A stretch of 64,000 nt of DNA, taken from positions 1 to 64,000 of the forward strand of contig JADJBC010000041.1 of assembly GCA_016703945.1 (NCBI GenBank), read 5' to 3'. The position numbers were made by a program, and so were the translations under genes. A model generated the notes under the pieces. The model had not been told where the DNA came from. It ran no database searches and saw only the letters and a list, made by a program, of their open reading frames with translations. Position 1 is the first letter of the stretch; every line of letters starts with the position of its first letter. Shown piece by piece: positions 27,667 to 36,263 of the stretch. The DNA is from Candidatus Aalborgicola danicus. GTDB taxonomy: Bacteria > Pseudomonadota > Gammaproteobacteria > Burkholderiales > Burkholderiaceae_C.

Positions 27667-28365
27667 CTAACCTCGTTCTCCAAAAATCGCGCTGCCGACC
27701 CGCACCAGAGTCGAGCCGCTGGTTATGGCCGCCTCCAGGTCATTGCTCATGCCCATGGACAGGGTGTCCAACCCCATTCCAGCTGAATTCATTTGATCGA
27801 ATAGGGCTCTAGCCCTCGAAAATACTGCGCAAGCAGCTACAAAATCAGGAGCAGGCTCGGGAATGCACATGATTCCCCGCACACACAAACGGGGCAGTTC
27901 GGAAACTGCACGGGCCAGTTCCAGCGCGTCCTCGGGCGCGACACCCGACTTGGTCGGGCCACCATCCATGTTGACTTGAATACACACCTGCAGCGGCGCC
28001 AGATGGGGCAGGCGTTGCTCGCTCAGACGCTGGGCAATTTTGAGTCGGTCAATGGTCTGTACCCAGTCAAAGTGCTCGGCCACCAAGCGGGTCTTGTTGC
28101 TTTGGATGGGGCCTATGCAGTGCCATTGCATTGGCAAGTGGGCCAGGAGCCTGGGCGACAGCGCGGCAATCTTTTCCACCGCCTCCTGGATGTAGTTTTC
28201 ACCAAACGCCATCTGCCCGGCCGCATGGGCCTGCACTACGGCGTCCGCGCCAAAGGTTTTGGAAACTGCCAGCAGGGCGACGGAATTGGGGGACCGGCCC
28301 GCTTTGTCACAAGTCTTGGCTATTCGGTCGTGAATCCTTTGCAGATTGTCGGCAATCATGGTCAT
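27667..28365 (-). CDS. yggS: pyridoxal-phosphate homeostasis protein YggS
   Basis: 232 residues. It carries the YggS/PROSC signatures: the PLP-lysine segment LLAVSKTFGAD (Lys ~36), GENYIQEAVEKI, HCIGPIQSNKTR, VNMDGGPTKSG and SMGMSNDLEAAI. It binds PLP without known catalysis and helps balance vitamin B6 and amino/keto acid pools. It is divergent from pilT, 46 bases apart; this yggS-pilT neighbourhood is common in proteobacteria. An odd feature is that codons ~172-187 consist of a near-consensus copy of the dispersed repeat (27804-27852), read in frame. Confidence 0.95.
   Translation of the reverse strand: MTMIADNLQRIHDRIAKTCDKAGRSPNSVALLAVSKTFGADAVVQAHAAGQMAFGENYIQEAVEKIAALSPRLLAHLPMQWHCIGPIQSNKTRLVAEHFDWVQTIDRLKIAQRLSEQRLPHLAPLQVCIQVNMDGGPTKSGVAPEDALELARAVSELPRLCVRGIMCIPEPAPDFVAACAVFSRARALFDQMNSAGMGLDTLSMGMSNDLEAAITSGSTLVRVGSAIFGERG
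27804..27852 (-). repeat. ~49-bp dispersed repeat, copy E, inside yggS
   Basis: On the minus strand it reads GCTCCTGATTTT, then GTAGCTGCTTGCGC, then 11 bases and GAGGGCTAGAGCCC, a strong match to the consensus. It lies entirely within yggS in the sense direction and encodes APDFVAACAVFSRARA, keeping the reading frame open. Confidence 0.75.
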
Positions 28366-28411
28366 AATCTCTCAAGCGTAACAAACATCGACTCTAGCCA
28401 AAGAGGATTCC

Positions 28412-29456
28412 GTGGACATTACCCAATTGCTGGCCTTCAGCGTCAAAAACAAGGCATCCGATTTACACCTGTCAGCCGGATTGCCCCCGATGATTCGAGT
28501 CCACGGCGATGTGCGCCGCATCAATGTGGAGGCGCTGGACCACAAGCAGGTCCACGGCATGGTGTACGACATCATGAACGACGGCCAGCGCAAGCACTTT
28601 GAAGAGTTTCTGGAGATCGACTTCTCGTTCGAAATCGACGGCCTGGCGCGTTTTCGCGTCAATGCCTTCAACCACAACCGCGGCGCCGGCGCGGTGTTCC
28701 GGACCATTCCGAGCAAGATTTTGTCGTTGGAACAACTCAACGCGCCCAAGATCTTTGGCGACCTGGCCCTCAAACCCCGTGGCATGGTGTTAGTGACCGG
28801 GCCCACCGGTTCCGGCAAATCGACCACGCTGGCGGCCATGGTCAACTTCCTGAACGAGACCGAGTTCGGCCACATCCTGACGGTAGAAGACCCCATCGAA
28901 TTTGTGCACGAGTCGAAGAAGTGCCTGGTCAACCAGCGTGAAGTCGGACCCCACACCCTAAGCTTTGCTGCCGCGTTGCGCTCGGCCTTGCGCGAAGACC
29001 CAGACTGTATTCTGGTCGGTGAAATGCGTGACCTGGAAACCATCCGCCTGGCCATGACCGCTGCCGAAACCGGCCACCTGGTGTTTGGCACGCTGCACAC
29101 GTCGAGTGCCGCCAAGACGATTGACCGGATCATTGACGTGTTTCCCGGCCGACGAGAAGGAAATGGTGCGCGCCATGTTGTCGGAGTCGCTGCAGGCGGT
29201 GATCTCGCAGACGCTGTGCAAGACCAAGGACGGCCAGGGCCGCGTCGCCGCCCACGAGATCATGCTGGGCACCAGCGCCATCCGCAACCTGATCCGCGAG
29301 GCCAAGGTGGCGCAAATGTATTCGTCCATCCAGACCGGCAACAGCGTGGGCATGAAGACGCTGGACCAGGACTTGACCGATCTGGTCAAGCGCAACGTGA
29401 TCAGTGCGGCGGAGGCAAGGTCCAAAGCCAAGATTCCGGAAAATTTCCCCGGCTAG
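28412..29456 (+). pseudogene. pilT: type IV pilus retraction ATPase PilT, frameshifted
   Basis: Restoring one base gives a normal 347-residue PilT. The first 245 codons are intact: Walker A GPTGSGKST (~130-138), the acidic Asp-box (EDPIEFVH), Walker B ILVGEMRD and His-box TGHLVFGTLHT. At 29147-29148 an extra G turns VFPADEKEM into VFPGRREGN. The remaining ~100 codons (ADEKEMVRAMLSESLQ to IPENFPG) continue in the next frame to a TAG at 29456. Without correction the protein would lose its C-terminal domain and run on ~110 residues of unrelated sequence, to 29569. This could be a real mutation abolishing twitching or a sequencing error. Confidence 0.9.
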
Positions 29457-29501
29457 CGGACTCTCCGGGCACAAACCCAGCATTGAAAAGGAGGTGCTCA
29501 C

Positions 29502-30638
29502 ATGGAGCGCGATCAAGCCACGAAATTTATCAACGACCTGCTCAAGCTGATGGTGGGGCGCAATGGTAGCGACCTGTTCATCACCGGCGATTTTCCACCA
29601 GCCATCAAGGTGGACGGAAAAGTCACCAAGGTGTCACCCCAGGCCTTGAATGCGTCACACACGCTGTCCTTGGCGCGTTCCATCATGAACGACAAGCAGG
29701 TTGCCGAATTTGAGCGTACCAAAGAGAGCAATTTCGCGATATCTCCACCGGGCATTGGGCGCTTTCGGGTCAACGCTTTTGTCCAGCAGGGCAAAGTCGG
29801 GATGGTGCTGCGGGTGATTCCGATGGTGCTGCCGACCATTGACGGCCTCGGTGTACCGCAAATCCTGAAGGAGGTGGTGCAATCCAAGCGTGGCTTGTGC
29901 ATCATGGTGGGGGCCACCGGTTCGGGCAAGTCCACTACCTTGGCCGCGATGGTGGACTATCGAAACGAGAACTCCTACGGCCACATCATCACGGTCGAAG
30001 ACCCGGTGGAGTTTGTCCACATGCACAAAAACTGCGTGGTGACACAACGCGAAGTGGGCTTGGACACTGACAGTTGGGAAGCGGCGTTGAAGAACACATT
30101 GCGCCAGGCGCCCGATGTAATCCTGATGGGCGAGATCCGCGACCGTGAGACGATGGAGCACGCCGTCGCCTTTGCCGAAACCGGCCACCTGTGTCTGGCG
30201 ACATTGCACGCCAACAGCGCCAACCAGGCGCTGGACCGCATCATCAACTTCTTCCCGGAGGAGCGAAGGGCCCAGTTGCTCATGGATTTGTCGCTCAACC
30301 TGAAGGCTCTGATTTCCCAACGCTTGATCCCCAAACAGGATGGCAAGGGTCGTGTCGCCGCGGTGGAAGTTTTGCTAAATACACCTCTGATTTCCGACCT
30401 GATCTTTAAGGGTGACGTCTCAGAGATCAAGGAAATTATGAAGAAGAGCCGCCAGGCCGGCATGCAGACCTTCGATCAGGCGTTGTTCGACATGTACGAG
30501 AAGAACATGATCACGTTCGAAGATGCCCTGCGCAACGCCGATTCACTGAACGATTTGCGCTTGCAGATCAAACTCAACAGCGCACGCGGCAAATCGACCG
30601 ACCTCAGCGCTGGCACCGAAAACTTTGCGATCATGTGA
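29502..30638 (+). CDS. pilU: type IV pilus ATPase PilU
   Basis: 378 residues, preceded by a near-perfect ribosome site (AAAGGAGGTG). A PilT-like ATPase with Walker A GATGSGKST (~136-144), Walker B VILMGEIRD and His-box GHLCLATLHANSANQ. The longer C-terminal tail (IKLNSARGKSTDL) distinguishes PilU from PilT. PilU works with PilT on the cytoplasmic side of the type IV pilus machine and depends on PilT for retraction. It starts 45 bases after the pilT reading frame ends. Confidence 0.95.
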   Translation: MERDQATKFINDLLKLMVGRNGSDLFITGDFPPAIKVDGKVTKVSPQALNASHTLSLARSIMNDKQVAEFERTKESNFAISPPGIGRFRVNAFVQQGKVGMVLRVIPMVLPTIDGLGVPQILKEVVQSKRGLCIMVGATGSGKSTTLAAMVDYRNENSYGHIITVEDPVEFVHMHKNCVVTQREVGLDTDSWEAALKNTLRQAPDVILMGEIRDRETMEHAVAFAETGHLCLATLHANSANQALDRIINFFPEERRAQLLMDLSLNLKALISQRLIPKQDGKGRVAAVEVLLNTPLISDLIFKGDVSEIKEIMKKSRQAGMQTFDQALFDMYEKNMITFEDALRNADSLNDLRLQIKLNSARGKSTDLSAGTENFAIM

Positions 30639-30640
30639 AT

Positions 30641-30724
30641 GTGGCCCCCACGCTCCACCGCTGCGCGGGTCGCTGCCCCCCAAGGGGGCTAATTCGCCTT
30701 GGGGCGGCCCGGCGGCAAATTGCC
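30641..30724. repeat. GC-rich repeat, long copy
   Basis: Starts GTGGCCCCCACGCT and ends GCCTTGGGGCGGCCCGGC. In the middle is GCCCCCCAAGGGGGC, which can fold into a 6-bp GC hairpin. The ends match the short copy at 27627-27660. It sits between pilU and the dehydrogenase gene. Confidence 0.65.
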
Positions 30725-30752
30725 CTTCCAACCAACTGACTTGGCCCCTGCT

Positions 30753-31679
30753 ATGCCCACCACAAACCCCAAATCCTACGACGTTTGCTCCCGCACCAAG
30801 GTTGCCTTTTTGGGCCTTGGTGTCATGGGTTTTCCAATGGCGGGCCACTTGGCCCTGGCCGGACACGAAGTCACCGTCTATAACCGAACTGCTACGAAAT
30901 CAGTAGCGTGGTGTGCCGATTTTGCAGGGGCTAAAGGCTTAAATGCTTCCAACACTTTCGCCGAAACGCCACGACTGGCAGTTCAAGGTGCTGATCTGGT
31001 GTTTTGTTGTGTTGGCAATGATGACGACTTGCGCAGTGTGACCATTGGCTCCAATGGCGCGTTTGCCGGTATGAAGCCGGGAGCTGTATTTGTGGACCAC
31101 ACGACCGCGTCTGCCAGTGTCGCGCGGGAACTCTCCGCATTGGCCGTCCATGAGGGCTTACATTTTGTGGATGCCCCCGTGTCAGGAGGACAAGCCGGGG
31201 CCCAGAACGGCATGCTCACGGTGATGTGTGGCGGTGACCAAGTCGCATTTGAAGCCGCCAAGCCTGTGGCTATGGCCTTTTCTCGAGCCTTTACTTTGTT
31301 GGGTTCCAGCGGGGCAGGCCAACTGGCCAAGATGGTGAATCAGATTTGCATCGCTGGCCTGGTACAGGGTTTGAGCGAAGCGGTGGCCTTTGGTCAACTG
31401 GCAGGCCTGGATATGAACCAAGTGCTTGACGTGATTGGCAAAGGGGCGGCCCAGAGTTGGCAACTCGACAACCGTGGCAAGACCATGGTTGCCGACAAAT
31501 TTGATTTTGGATTCGCCGTCGACTGGATGCGCAAAGACCTCGGTCTGGTTCTCGACGAGGCCAAGCGCAATGGCGCCCGGCTTCCGGTGACCGCACTGGT
31601 AGACCAGTTTTATGCTGACATACAACACATGGGCGGGAACCGGTGGGACACTTCCAGCCTGATCAAGCGACTCAAGTAA
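30753..31679 (+). CDS. beta-hydroxyacid dehydrogenase (HIBADH family)
   Basis: 308 residues from the ATG at 30753. It has the NAD(P)-binding motif FLGLGVMGFPMAGHLA near the N-terminus and the substrate-binding segment FVDAPVSGGQAGAQNG. The catalytic lysine lies in the GQLAKMVNQ helix (~175-190), and the C-terminal helical domain has the KDLGLVLDEA motif. The family oxidises 3-hydroxyisobutyrate, tartronate semialdehyde or related acids; the substrate here is unknown. Codons ~47-62 are a copy of the dispersed repeat read in frame, next to the NRT motif that sets cofactor preference (NRT suggests NADPH). Confidence 0.92.
   Translation: MPTTNPKSYDVCSRTKVAFLGLGVMGFPMAGHLALAGHEVTVYNRTATKSVAWCADFAGAKGLNASNTFAETPRLAVQGADLVFCCVGNDDDLRSVTIGSNGAFAGMKPGAVFVDHTTASASVARELSALAVHEGLHFVDAPVSGGQAGAQNGMLTVMCGGDQVAFEAAKPVAMAFSRAFTLLGSSGAGQLAKMVNQICIAGLVQGLSEAVAFGQLAGLDMNQVLDVIGKGAAQSWQLDNRGKTMVADKFDFGFAVDWMRKDLGLVLDEAKRNGARLPVTALVDQFYADIQHMGGNRWDTSSLIKRLK
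30891..30938 (+). repeat. ~49-bp dispersed repeat, copy F, inside the dehydrogenase gene
   Basis: Reads GCTACGAAATCA, then GTAGCGTGGTGTGCC, then a variable part and GGGGCTAAAGGC. It is in the sense orientation within the coding sequence and encodes ATKSVAWCADFAGAKG. It uses the same reading phase as copy E in yggS. Confidence 0.65.
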
Positions 31680-31730
31680 GGGACCGCGCGTAGTTGTGCC
31701 ACGCGCTCGCGCTTCAAGCAATCAGGGTCA

Positions 31731-32369
31731 TCAGCGCTTGGATCCTGAAGATGCTGTGGACGGCTGCAAGCGGGCCAGCTCTTCCTCGCTAATGGTTTCC
31801 AGGATACGGACCACCCGCTGGACACCCGTTGTTCCACTGATAACCTCGGTCGCACGTTTGGCTTCACGGGCGGTCACACGACCCATGACGTAGGTGGTAC
31901 CACGTTCGGTTGTAATTTTGAACGCGTTGGCTGATAGATCGCTGGCGTCGATCAATCCGGCACGCACCCGGCCGGTGACCAGGGAGTCCGATGATCGCTG
32001 GGTCAGTGTTGAGTTGCCCAGAATGGCCAATTCGTTCACGATGTGGCGCACATTGTCTACACTGGCAACGATTTGTTCGACTTGCTGCTTATCCTGAACA
32101 CTGGGTACCTCACCCGTCAACAATACCTGCCGGTTGTAACTTGTCACGTTGATGTGTCCGCGGTCACCCATGGCCGCTCGGATGCGGCTCGCAGAGCGCA
32201 GCTCGATGCCTTCATCCTCAACCACCGTACCTGTCGTTCGGCGGTCGGTTGCCACCAGGCCACCCACTACGGCGCCACCCACCGCCAGAGGGAAACAAGC
32301 TGTCAGCGTGGTGAGCGTACTGCCAACCACCAACAATACGAGAGTGAAGCGCCGAGGTTCGAATTTCAT
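31731..32369 (-). CDS. dolP: BON-domain outer-membrane lipoprotein DolP (YraP)
   Basis: 212 residues. A signal peptide ends in the lipobox LTAC (Cys25). Two BON domains follow (~55-125 and ~130-200), with the usual VLLTGEV and YVMGRV strands. DolP binds anionic phospholipids at the division site and supports outer-membrane integrity and amidase function in E. coli. Its ATG overlaps the diaA stop by four bases, so the two are translationally coupled. The short tail after the second BON domain is serine-rich. Confidence 0.9.
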   Translation of the reverse strand: MKFEPRRFTLVLLVVGSTLTTLTACFPLAVGGAVVGGLVATDRRTTGTVVEDEGIELRSASRIRAAMGDRGHINVTSYNRQVLLTGEVPSVQDKQQVEQIVASVDNVRHIVNELAILGNSTLTQRSSDSLVTGRVRAGLIDASDLSANAFKITTERGTTYVMGRVTAREAKRATEVISGTTGVQRVVRILETISEEELARLQPSTASSGSKR

Positions 32370-32965
32370 TTGGAGGGTTCCTGTTCACCCAAAAGTTGGG
32401 CATCAACCGCATCACAAATGCAATGCAGCGCCAATATATGCACTTCCTGGATACGGGCCGTGCGTTCGTGGGGCACACAGATATGAACGTCGGTGTCGCG
32501 AAGCACCTGGGCCATCTTGCCACCGCCACGTCCCGTCAGACCCACCACGACCATTTCCCGCTCATGGGCCGCATCAATGGCGGCCAATACATTGGCGGAA
32601 TTGCCACTGGTAGAGATTGCCAACAGTACGTCTCCCGGGGAGCCTAGTGCCCGCACCTGGCGGGAAAAGATGACGCTGAAATCATAGTCGTTGGCGATTG
32701 CGGTGATGATAGATGTGTCGGTCGTCAACGCGATAGCGCCTAACTCAGGGCGTTCGCGCTCAAACCGACCCACGAACTCGGCAGCAAAGTGCTGCGCGTC
32801 CGCTGCGGACCCACCGTTGCCACACGCCAACACTTTGCCGCCGCCCGTCACACAAGCCAGCATGGCTTGTACCGCCGCTGCAATGGGTTTGCTCAGGGAT
32901 TGCGCTGACTGGTATTTCAGGTCCGCGCTGTCGATAAAGTGTTGTTGAATTCGTTGTTCCAGCAT
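32366..32965 (-). CDS. diaA: SIS-domain protein DiaA (YraO)
   Basis: 199 residues from the ATG at 32965; the longer frame to 33037 adds residues not seen in the family. It is a GmhA-like SIS domain with CGNGGSAADAQHFAAE, ISTSGNSANVL and VPHERTARIQEVH. In E. coli DiaA binds DnaA and times replication initiation. GmhA (phosphoheptose isomerase) is the close alternative, but the position between yraN and dolP favours DiaA. Confidence 0.87.
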   Translation of the reverse strand: MLEQRIQQHFIDSADLKYQSAQSLSKPIAAAVQAMLACVTGGGKVLACGNGGSAADAQHFAAEFVGRFERERPELGAIALTTDTSIITAIANDYDFSVIFSRQVRALGSPGDVLLAISTSGNSANVLAAIDAAHEREMVVVGLTGRGGGKMAQVLRDTDVHICVPHERTARIQEVHILALHCICDAVDAQLLGEQEPSK

Positions 32966-33052
32966 AGGGCATCGATGATACCGTGCTGTTGATACCCTCA
33001 GAGCAGGCGGGCCGTGGACGCTGCCGCCATTACACACCGTTACGTCTTGGGT

Positions 33053-33454
33053 TCAACTCGCATCGAATGCAGCCTGCAGCCACTGCATACCGTTGGGCTC
33101 GACGACCACGACGTCAAATCGGCAAGGTGGCAGTTCTTTCAAACGCATGAGGTAGTGGCGCGCCGCAAACACAATACGCCGCTGTTTGATGCCGCCGACA
33201 CTGGCCGCTGCACCGCCGTGGCGTGTTGATGCCCGCTTGCGCACTTCCACAAAAACCGTCGTACCGTCGGGGCCCTGCATGATCAGGTCAATTTCGCCTC
33301 CCCCCCGCCCCGGGGTCCGATAATTGCGTGCCACCAAACGCAAACCCTGACGCTGCAAATAGCGCAAGGCTTCATCCTCTGCCGCGTCGCCCATTTGTTT
33401 GGTTGTCGCCGTGTGAGCAGTAGGCGCCGCTGGTTTTGACGTAAGGAATCCCAT
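33053..33454 (-). CDS. yraN: UPF0102 family protein YraN
   Basis: 133 residues as an open frame. The family normally begins at MGDAAEDEALRYL, so the ATG at 33394 is an alternative start giving 113 residues. It has the nuclease-like core GGGEIDLIMQGPDGTTVFVEVRKR, in which the E-x-D...V-x-V-E-V-K/R pattern is that of an endonuclease fold. The function is not established. If the first ATG is used, its start codon overlaps that of rsmI on the other strand. Confidence 0.9.
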   Translation of the reverse strand: MGFLTSKPAAPTAHTATTKQMGDAAEDEALRYLQRQGLRLVARNYRTPGRGGGEIDLIMQGPDGTTVFVEVRKRASTRHGGAAASVGGIKQRRIVFAARHYLMRLKELPPCRFDVVVVEPNGMQWLQAAFDAS

Positions 33455-34367
33455 GAGTGCTCACTTTGTAACTGCCCTTGCGGCTTCGGCCGAGGCGGCC
33501 TCTGGCCAACATTATCCGCATGGAGCGCTTTATATCGTCGCTACGCCGATTGGTAATTTGGCCGACATCAGCTTGCGCGCTATGCACGTGCTGGCGCTGT
33601 CCGACATGATCGCCTGTGAAGACACCCGCCACACCCAAACCTTGCTGCGGGCCTACGGCATCGACAAAAGTCCCGGGCAGTTGTTGGCTCTGCATCAGCA
33701 CAATGAGGCCGAGGCGTCGATGAGTGTCATTGAACAATTGCGCCAAGGAAAAAGGATAGCCTACGTCAGCGACGCAGGAACGCCAGGGATCAGCGATCCA
33801 GGGGCGCGACTGGTGGCTGCCGTCCGGGAACAGCGTTTGCGCACCATTCCATTACCTGGCGCCAGCAGCGTTACGGCGCTGTTATCGGTCTCAGGCGTGA
33901 TTGACAGCCAGTCAACCGGATTTGTCTTCTGTGGATTCCTGCCCAACAAACCCGCTGAACGCGACAGAGCGGTTCAACGACTCGCCACAGAGACCCGCAC
34001 TGTGGTTGTGCTGGAGGCCCCTCATCGCGTGGAGGCGCTGGCTGCCGCATTGTCCAGCTTGGGCACGCGTGCGGTAACTGTGGGGAGAGAACTGACCAAG
34101 CAATTCGAGGAAGTTGCGACCGTCGCCGCTCAAGACTTGCCCGCTTGGTTCGCTCAGGATGCCAACCGCCTGCGCGGTGAGTTCGCGCTGGTGTTGCATC
34201 CACTGCCTGCAGCGCCGGAGACCGCGCCAGACCATCGTGTTCTGAAGTTGCTACTGGGGCAACTGCCATTGAAAACTGCCGTCAAATTAGCGGCGGAAAT
34301 CACCGGCGAACCGAAAAACACACTGTATCAAGCAGCGCTGGACCTGAAGCCTCACAAGTCCGACTGA
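33453..34367 (+). CDS. rsmI: 16S rRNA (cytidine-1402-2'-O)-methyltransferase RsmI
   Basis: 304 residues. It has the tetrapyrrole-methylase fold with RsmI signatures: YIVATPIGNLADISLRA, DMIACEDTRHT, YVSDAGTPGISDPGARLV and PGASSVTALLS. It uses SAM to 2'-O-methylate C1402 of 16S rRNA. Divergent from yraN as in many proteobacteria. Its last 16 bases overlap the end of the convergent WbpM-like gene. Confidence 0.96.
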   Translation: MSAHFVTALAASAEAASGQHYPHGALYIVATPIGNLADISLRAMHVLALSDMIACEDTRHTQTLLRAYGIDKSPGQLLALHQHNEAEASMSVIEQLRQGKRIAYVSDAGTPGISDPGARLVAAVREQRLRTIPLPGASSVTALLSVSGVIDSQSTGFVFCGFLPNKPAERDRAVQRLATETRTVVVLEAPHRVEALAAALSSLGTRAVTVGRELTKQFEEVATVAAQDLPAWFAQDANRLRGEFALVLHPLPAAPETAPDHRVLKLLLGQLPLKTAVKLAAEITGEPKNTLYQAALDLKPHKSD

Positions 34368-36244
34368 ACTACAAGGCCGGTCTCACCGACATACCCTTGA
34401 ACACAGTGGCGCAAGACCGTCTTGATTTGGTCGACATCGCCAGCTTGTGTGGCATGGCGCAAGGTTTCAAGCTGAGATTCGAGCTGCGGCCACTGCAAGA
34501 AGTGCTCATGGGCCTTCATGATGCGTGCATGGACGGTCGGCGTGGGGTCATCGCCTATCAGCAACTCTTCATACAGTTTCTCGCCAGGCCGTAGACCGGT
34601 GAAGGTGATCGCGATATCACCGTCCGCATGGGCTTGGTCACGCACAGTCAAACCGGAAAGTTCCACCATGCGATGGGCCAGGTCCAGAATTTTGACGGGT
34701 TCCCCCATGTCCAATACAAACACTTCCCCGCCGTTCGCCATGGCACCGGCTTGCAGGACCAATTGCGCGGCTTCAGGAATGGTCATGAAGTAGCGTGTAA
34801 CGTCAACATGGGTGACGGTCAGCGGGCCACCTGCGGCGAGTTGACGCCGAAAGAGTGGCACAACACTTCCGCTGGACCCCAGCACATTGCCGAAGCGGAC
34901 CATGCTGAAACAGGTTCCGCCTTCCGGTTTCTCTGCGGCCAGGGCTTGCAAGACCAACTCTGCCATGCGCTTGCTGGCGCCCATGACATTGGTGGGCCGA
35001 ACGGCTTTATCGGTAGACACCAGCACAAAACTGGCGACTCCACTGTCCCGGGCGGCTTGCGCCATGTTCAACGTACCAAATACATTGTTATCCACGCCAA
35101 CGGCAGCGTTTGACTCCACGATGGGAACATGCTTGTAGGCCGCTGCGTGGTAGACCGTATAGGGTCGGTAAAGACGACACAAATCTTGCAGGCGCCCGAG
35201 GTTAGAGACGCTGCCCAGCAGCGGCACTAATTCAACCGACCTTCCGTCCGTACTACACAGGCCGTGGAGTTCCTGATGAATGCTGTAGAGATTGATTTCG
35301 CTGTGATCTAACAACAGGAGCTGGCGGGGACTTTGCGCCAGAATTTGTCGGCACAACTCGCTTCCGATACTGCCACCCGCACCGGTAACCAGAACCACTT
35401 TGTCCGTCAAATTACGGGCCAGAAGATCAGTGTTCGGTGGAACGGGATCTCTGCCCAACAGATCTTCTATATCTAGGTCCTTGAAGTCGCTCACTGTCAC
35501 TCGACCACTCGCCAAATCAGCCCAATCTGGCAAAGTGCGAATGTGAACGGGTAATGAGCGAAGACTCTCGATGATGTCCTTGCGACGGCCTCGAGATGCG
35601 CTTGGCAGGGCCAACAGAATGTCAGTGACACCCAGCTTGACAACCAAAACTTGCAAGCCATCGGACGCAAAAACTGTTACGCCATTGATACTGCGGCCGA
35701 CTTTGGCAGGATCATCGTCAACAAATCCCACGAGCCTAAACTGCGAAGACATTGCCATGGCGGATGCCGTTTGAACTCCAGCGGTGCCGGCTCCGAAAAT
35801 TAAAAATCGACCTCGGGAGCGGGCACCCAAAGGGTTCAATCCAGCCAACCAAAAGCGCGCGAACGCGCGACTAGCTCCGACAAGCAGGAAAAATATCAAG
35901 GGCTGAAGTACACCCAAGCTGCGGGGAACGCCGGTCCACTGCGCCCATAACAGCAACGCCGACAACATGGCGCCATAAACAACGGTCGCCTTAGCAGTTG
36001 CCAACAATGCGGCTTGACCCGTGTATCGGAATATCGCCCGGTACAAGCCAAAACGCACGAAGATGGGGATGGACAACAACGGTGTCAAACCATAAACCCA
36101 CCATTGCGCGTCAACCGGCCAATTCAACTCTTCCAAACGCAATGAATAGGCCAGCCAAGTGGAAACCAAGGACAGGCAAACATCAAGCGCCACGACGAAC
36201 AGGCGTTTAGCCGACCGTGACCACGCCAGAACCGTGCGTTGCAT
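34352..36244 (-). CDS. WbpM/CapD/PglF-type nucleotide-sugar 4,6-dehydratase
   Basis: 630 residues from the ATG at 36244; the frame extends to a TTG at 36280 but that would overlap the hns gene. Four N-terminal membrane helices (to ~125) precede a CoA-binding-like domain (FLIFGAGTAGVQTASAM). The C-terminal SDR dehydratase domain (~270-590) has VTGAGGSIGSELCRQ, the STDKAVRPTNVMGASKR catalytic segment and FGNVLGSSGSVVPLF. It converts UDP-GlcNAc to UDP-4-keto-6-deoxy-GlcNAc at the membrane. It is the last gene of the minus-strand polysaccharide block, as wbpM is in P. aeruginosa. Confidence 0.93.
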   Translation of the reverse strand: MQRTVLAWSRSAKRLFVVALDVCLSLVSTWLAYSLRLEELNWPVDAQWWVYGLTPLLSIPIFVRFGLYRAIFRYTGQAALLATAKATVVYGAMLSALLLWAQWTGVPRSLGVLQPLIFFLLVGASRAFARFWLAGLNPLGARSRGRFLIFGAGTAGVQTASAMAMSSQFRLVGFVDDDPAKVGRSINGVTVFASDGLQVLVVKLGVTDILLALPSASRGRRKDIIESLRSLPVHIRTLPDWADLASGRVTVSDFKDLDIEDLLGRDPVPPNTDLLARNLTDKVVLVTGAGGSIGSELCRQILAQSPRQLLLLDHSEINLYSIHQELHGLCSTDGRSVELVPLLGSVSNLGRLQDLCRLYRPYTVYHAAAYKHVPIVESNAAVGVDNNVFGTLNMAQAARDSGVASFVLVSTDKAVRPTNVMGASKRMAELVLQALAAEKPEGGTCFSMVRFGNVLGSSGSVVPLFRRQLAAGGPLTVTHVDVTRYFMTIPEAAQLVLQAGAMANGGEVFVLDMGEPVKILDLAHRMVELSGLTVRDQAHADGDIAITFTGLRPGEKLYEELLIGDDPTPTVHARIMKAHEHFLQWPQLESQLETLRHATQAGDVDQIKTVLRHCVQGYVGETGLVVQSDL

Positions 36245-36263
36245 AGAACGCAGTGTCCGCGTG

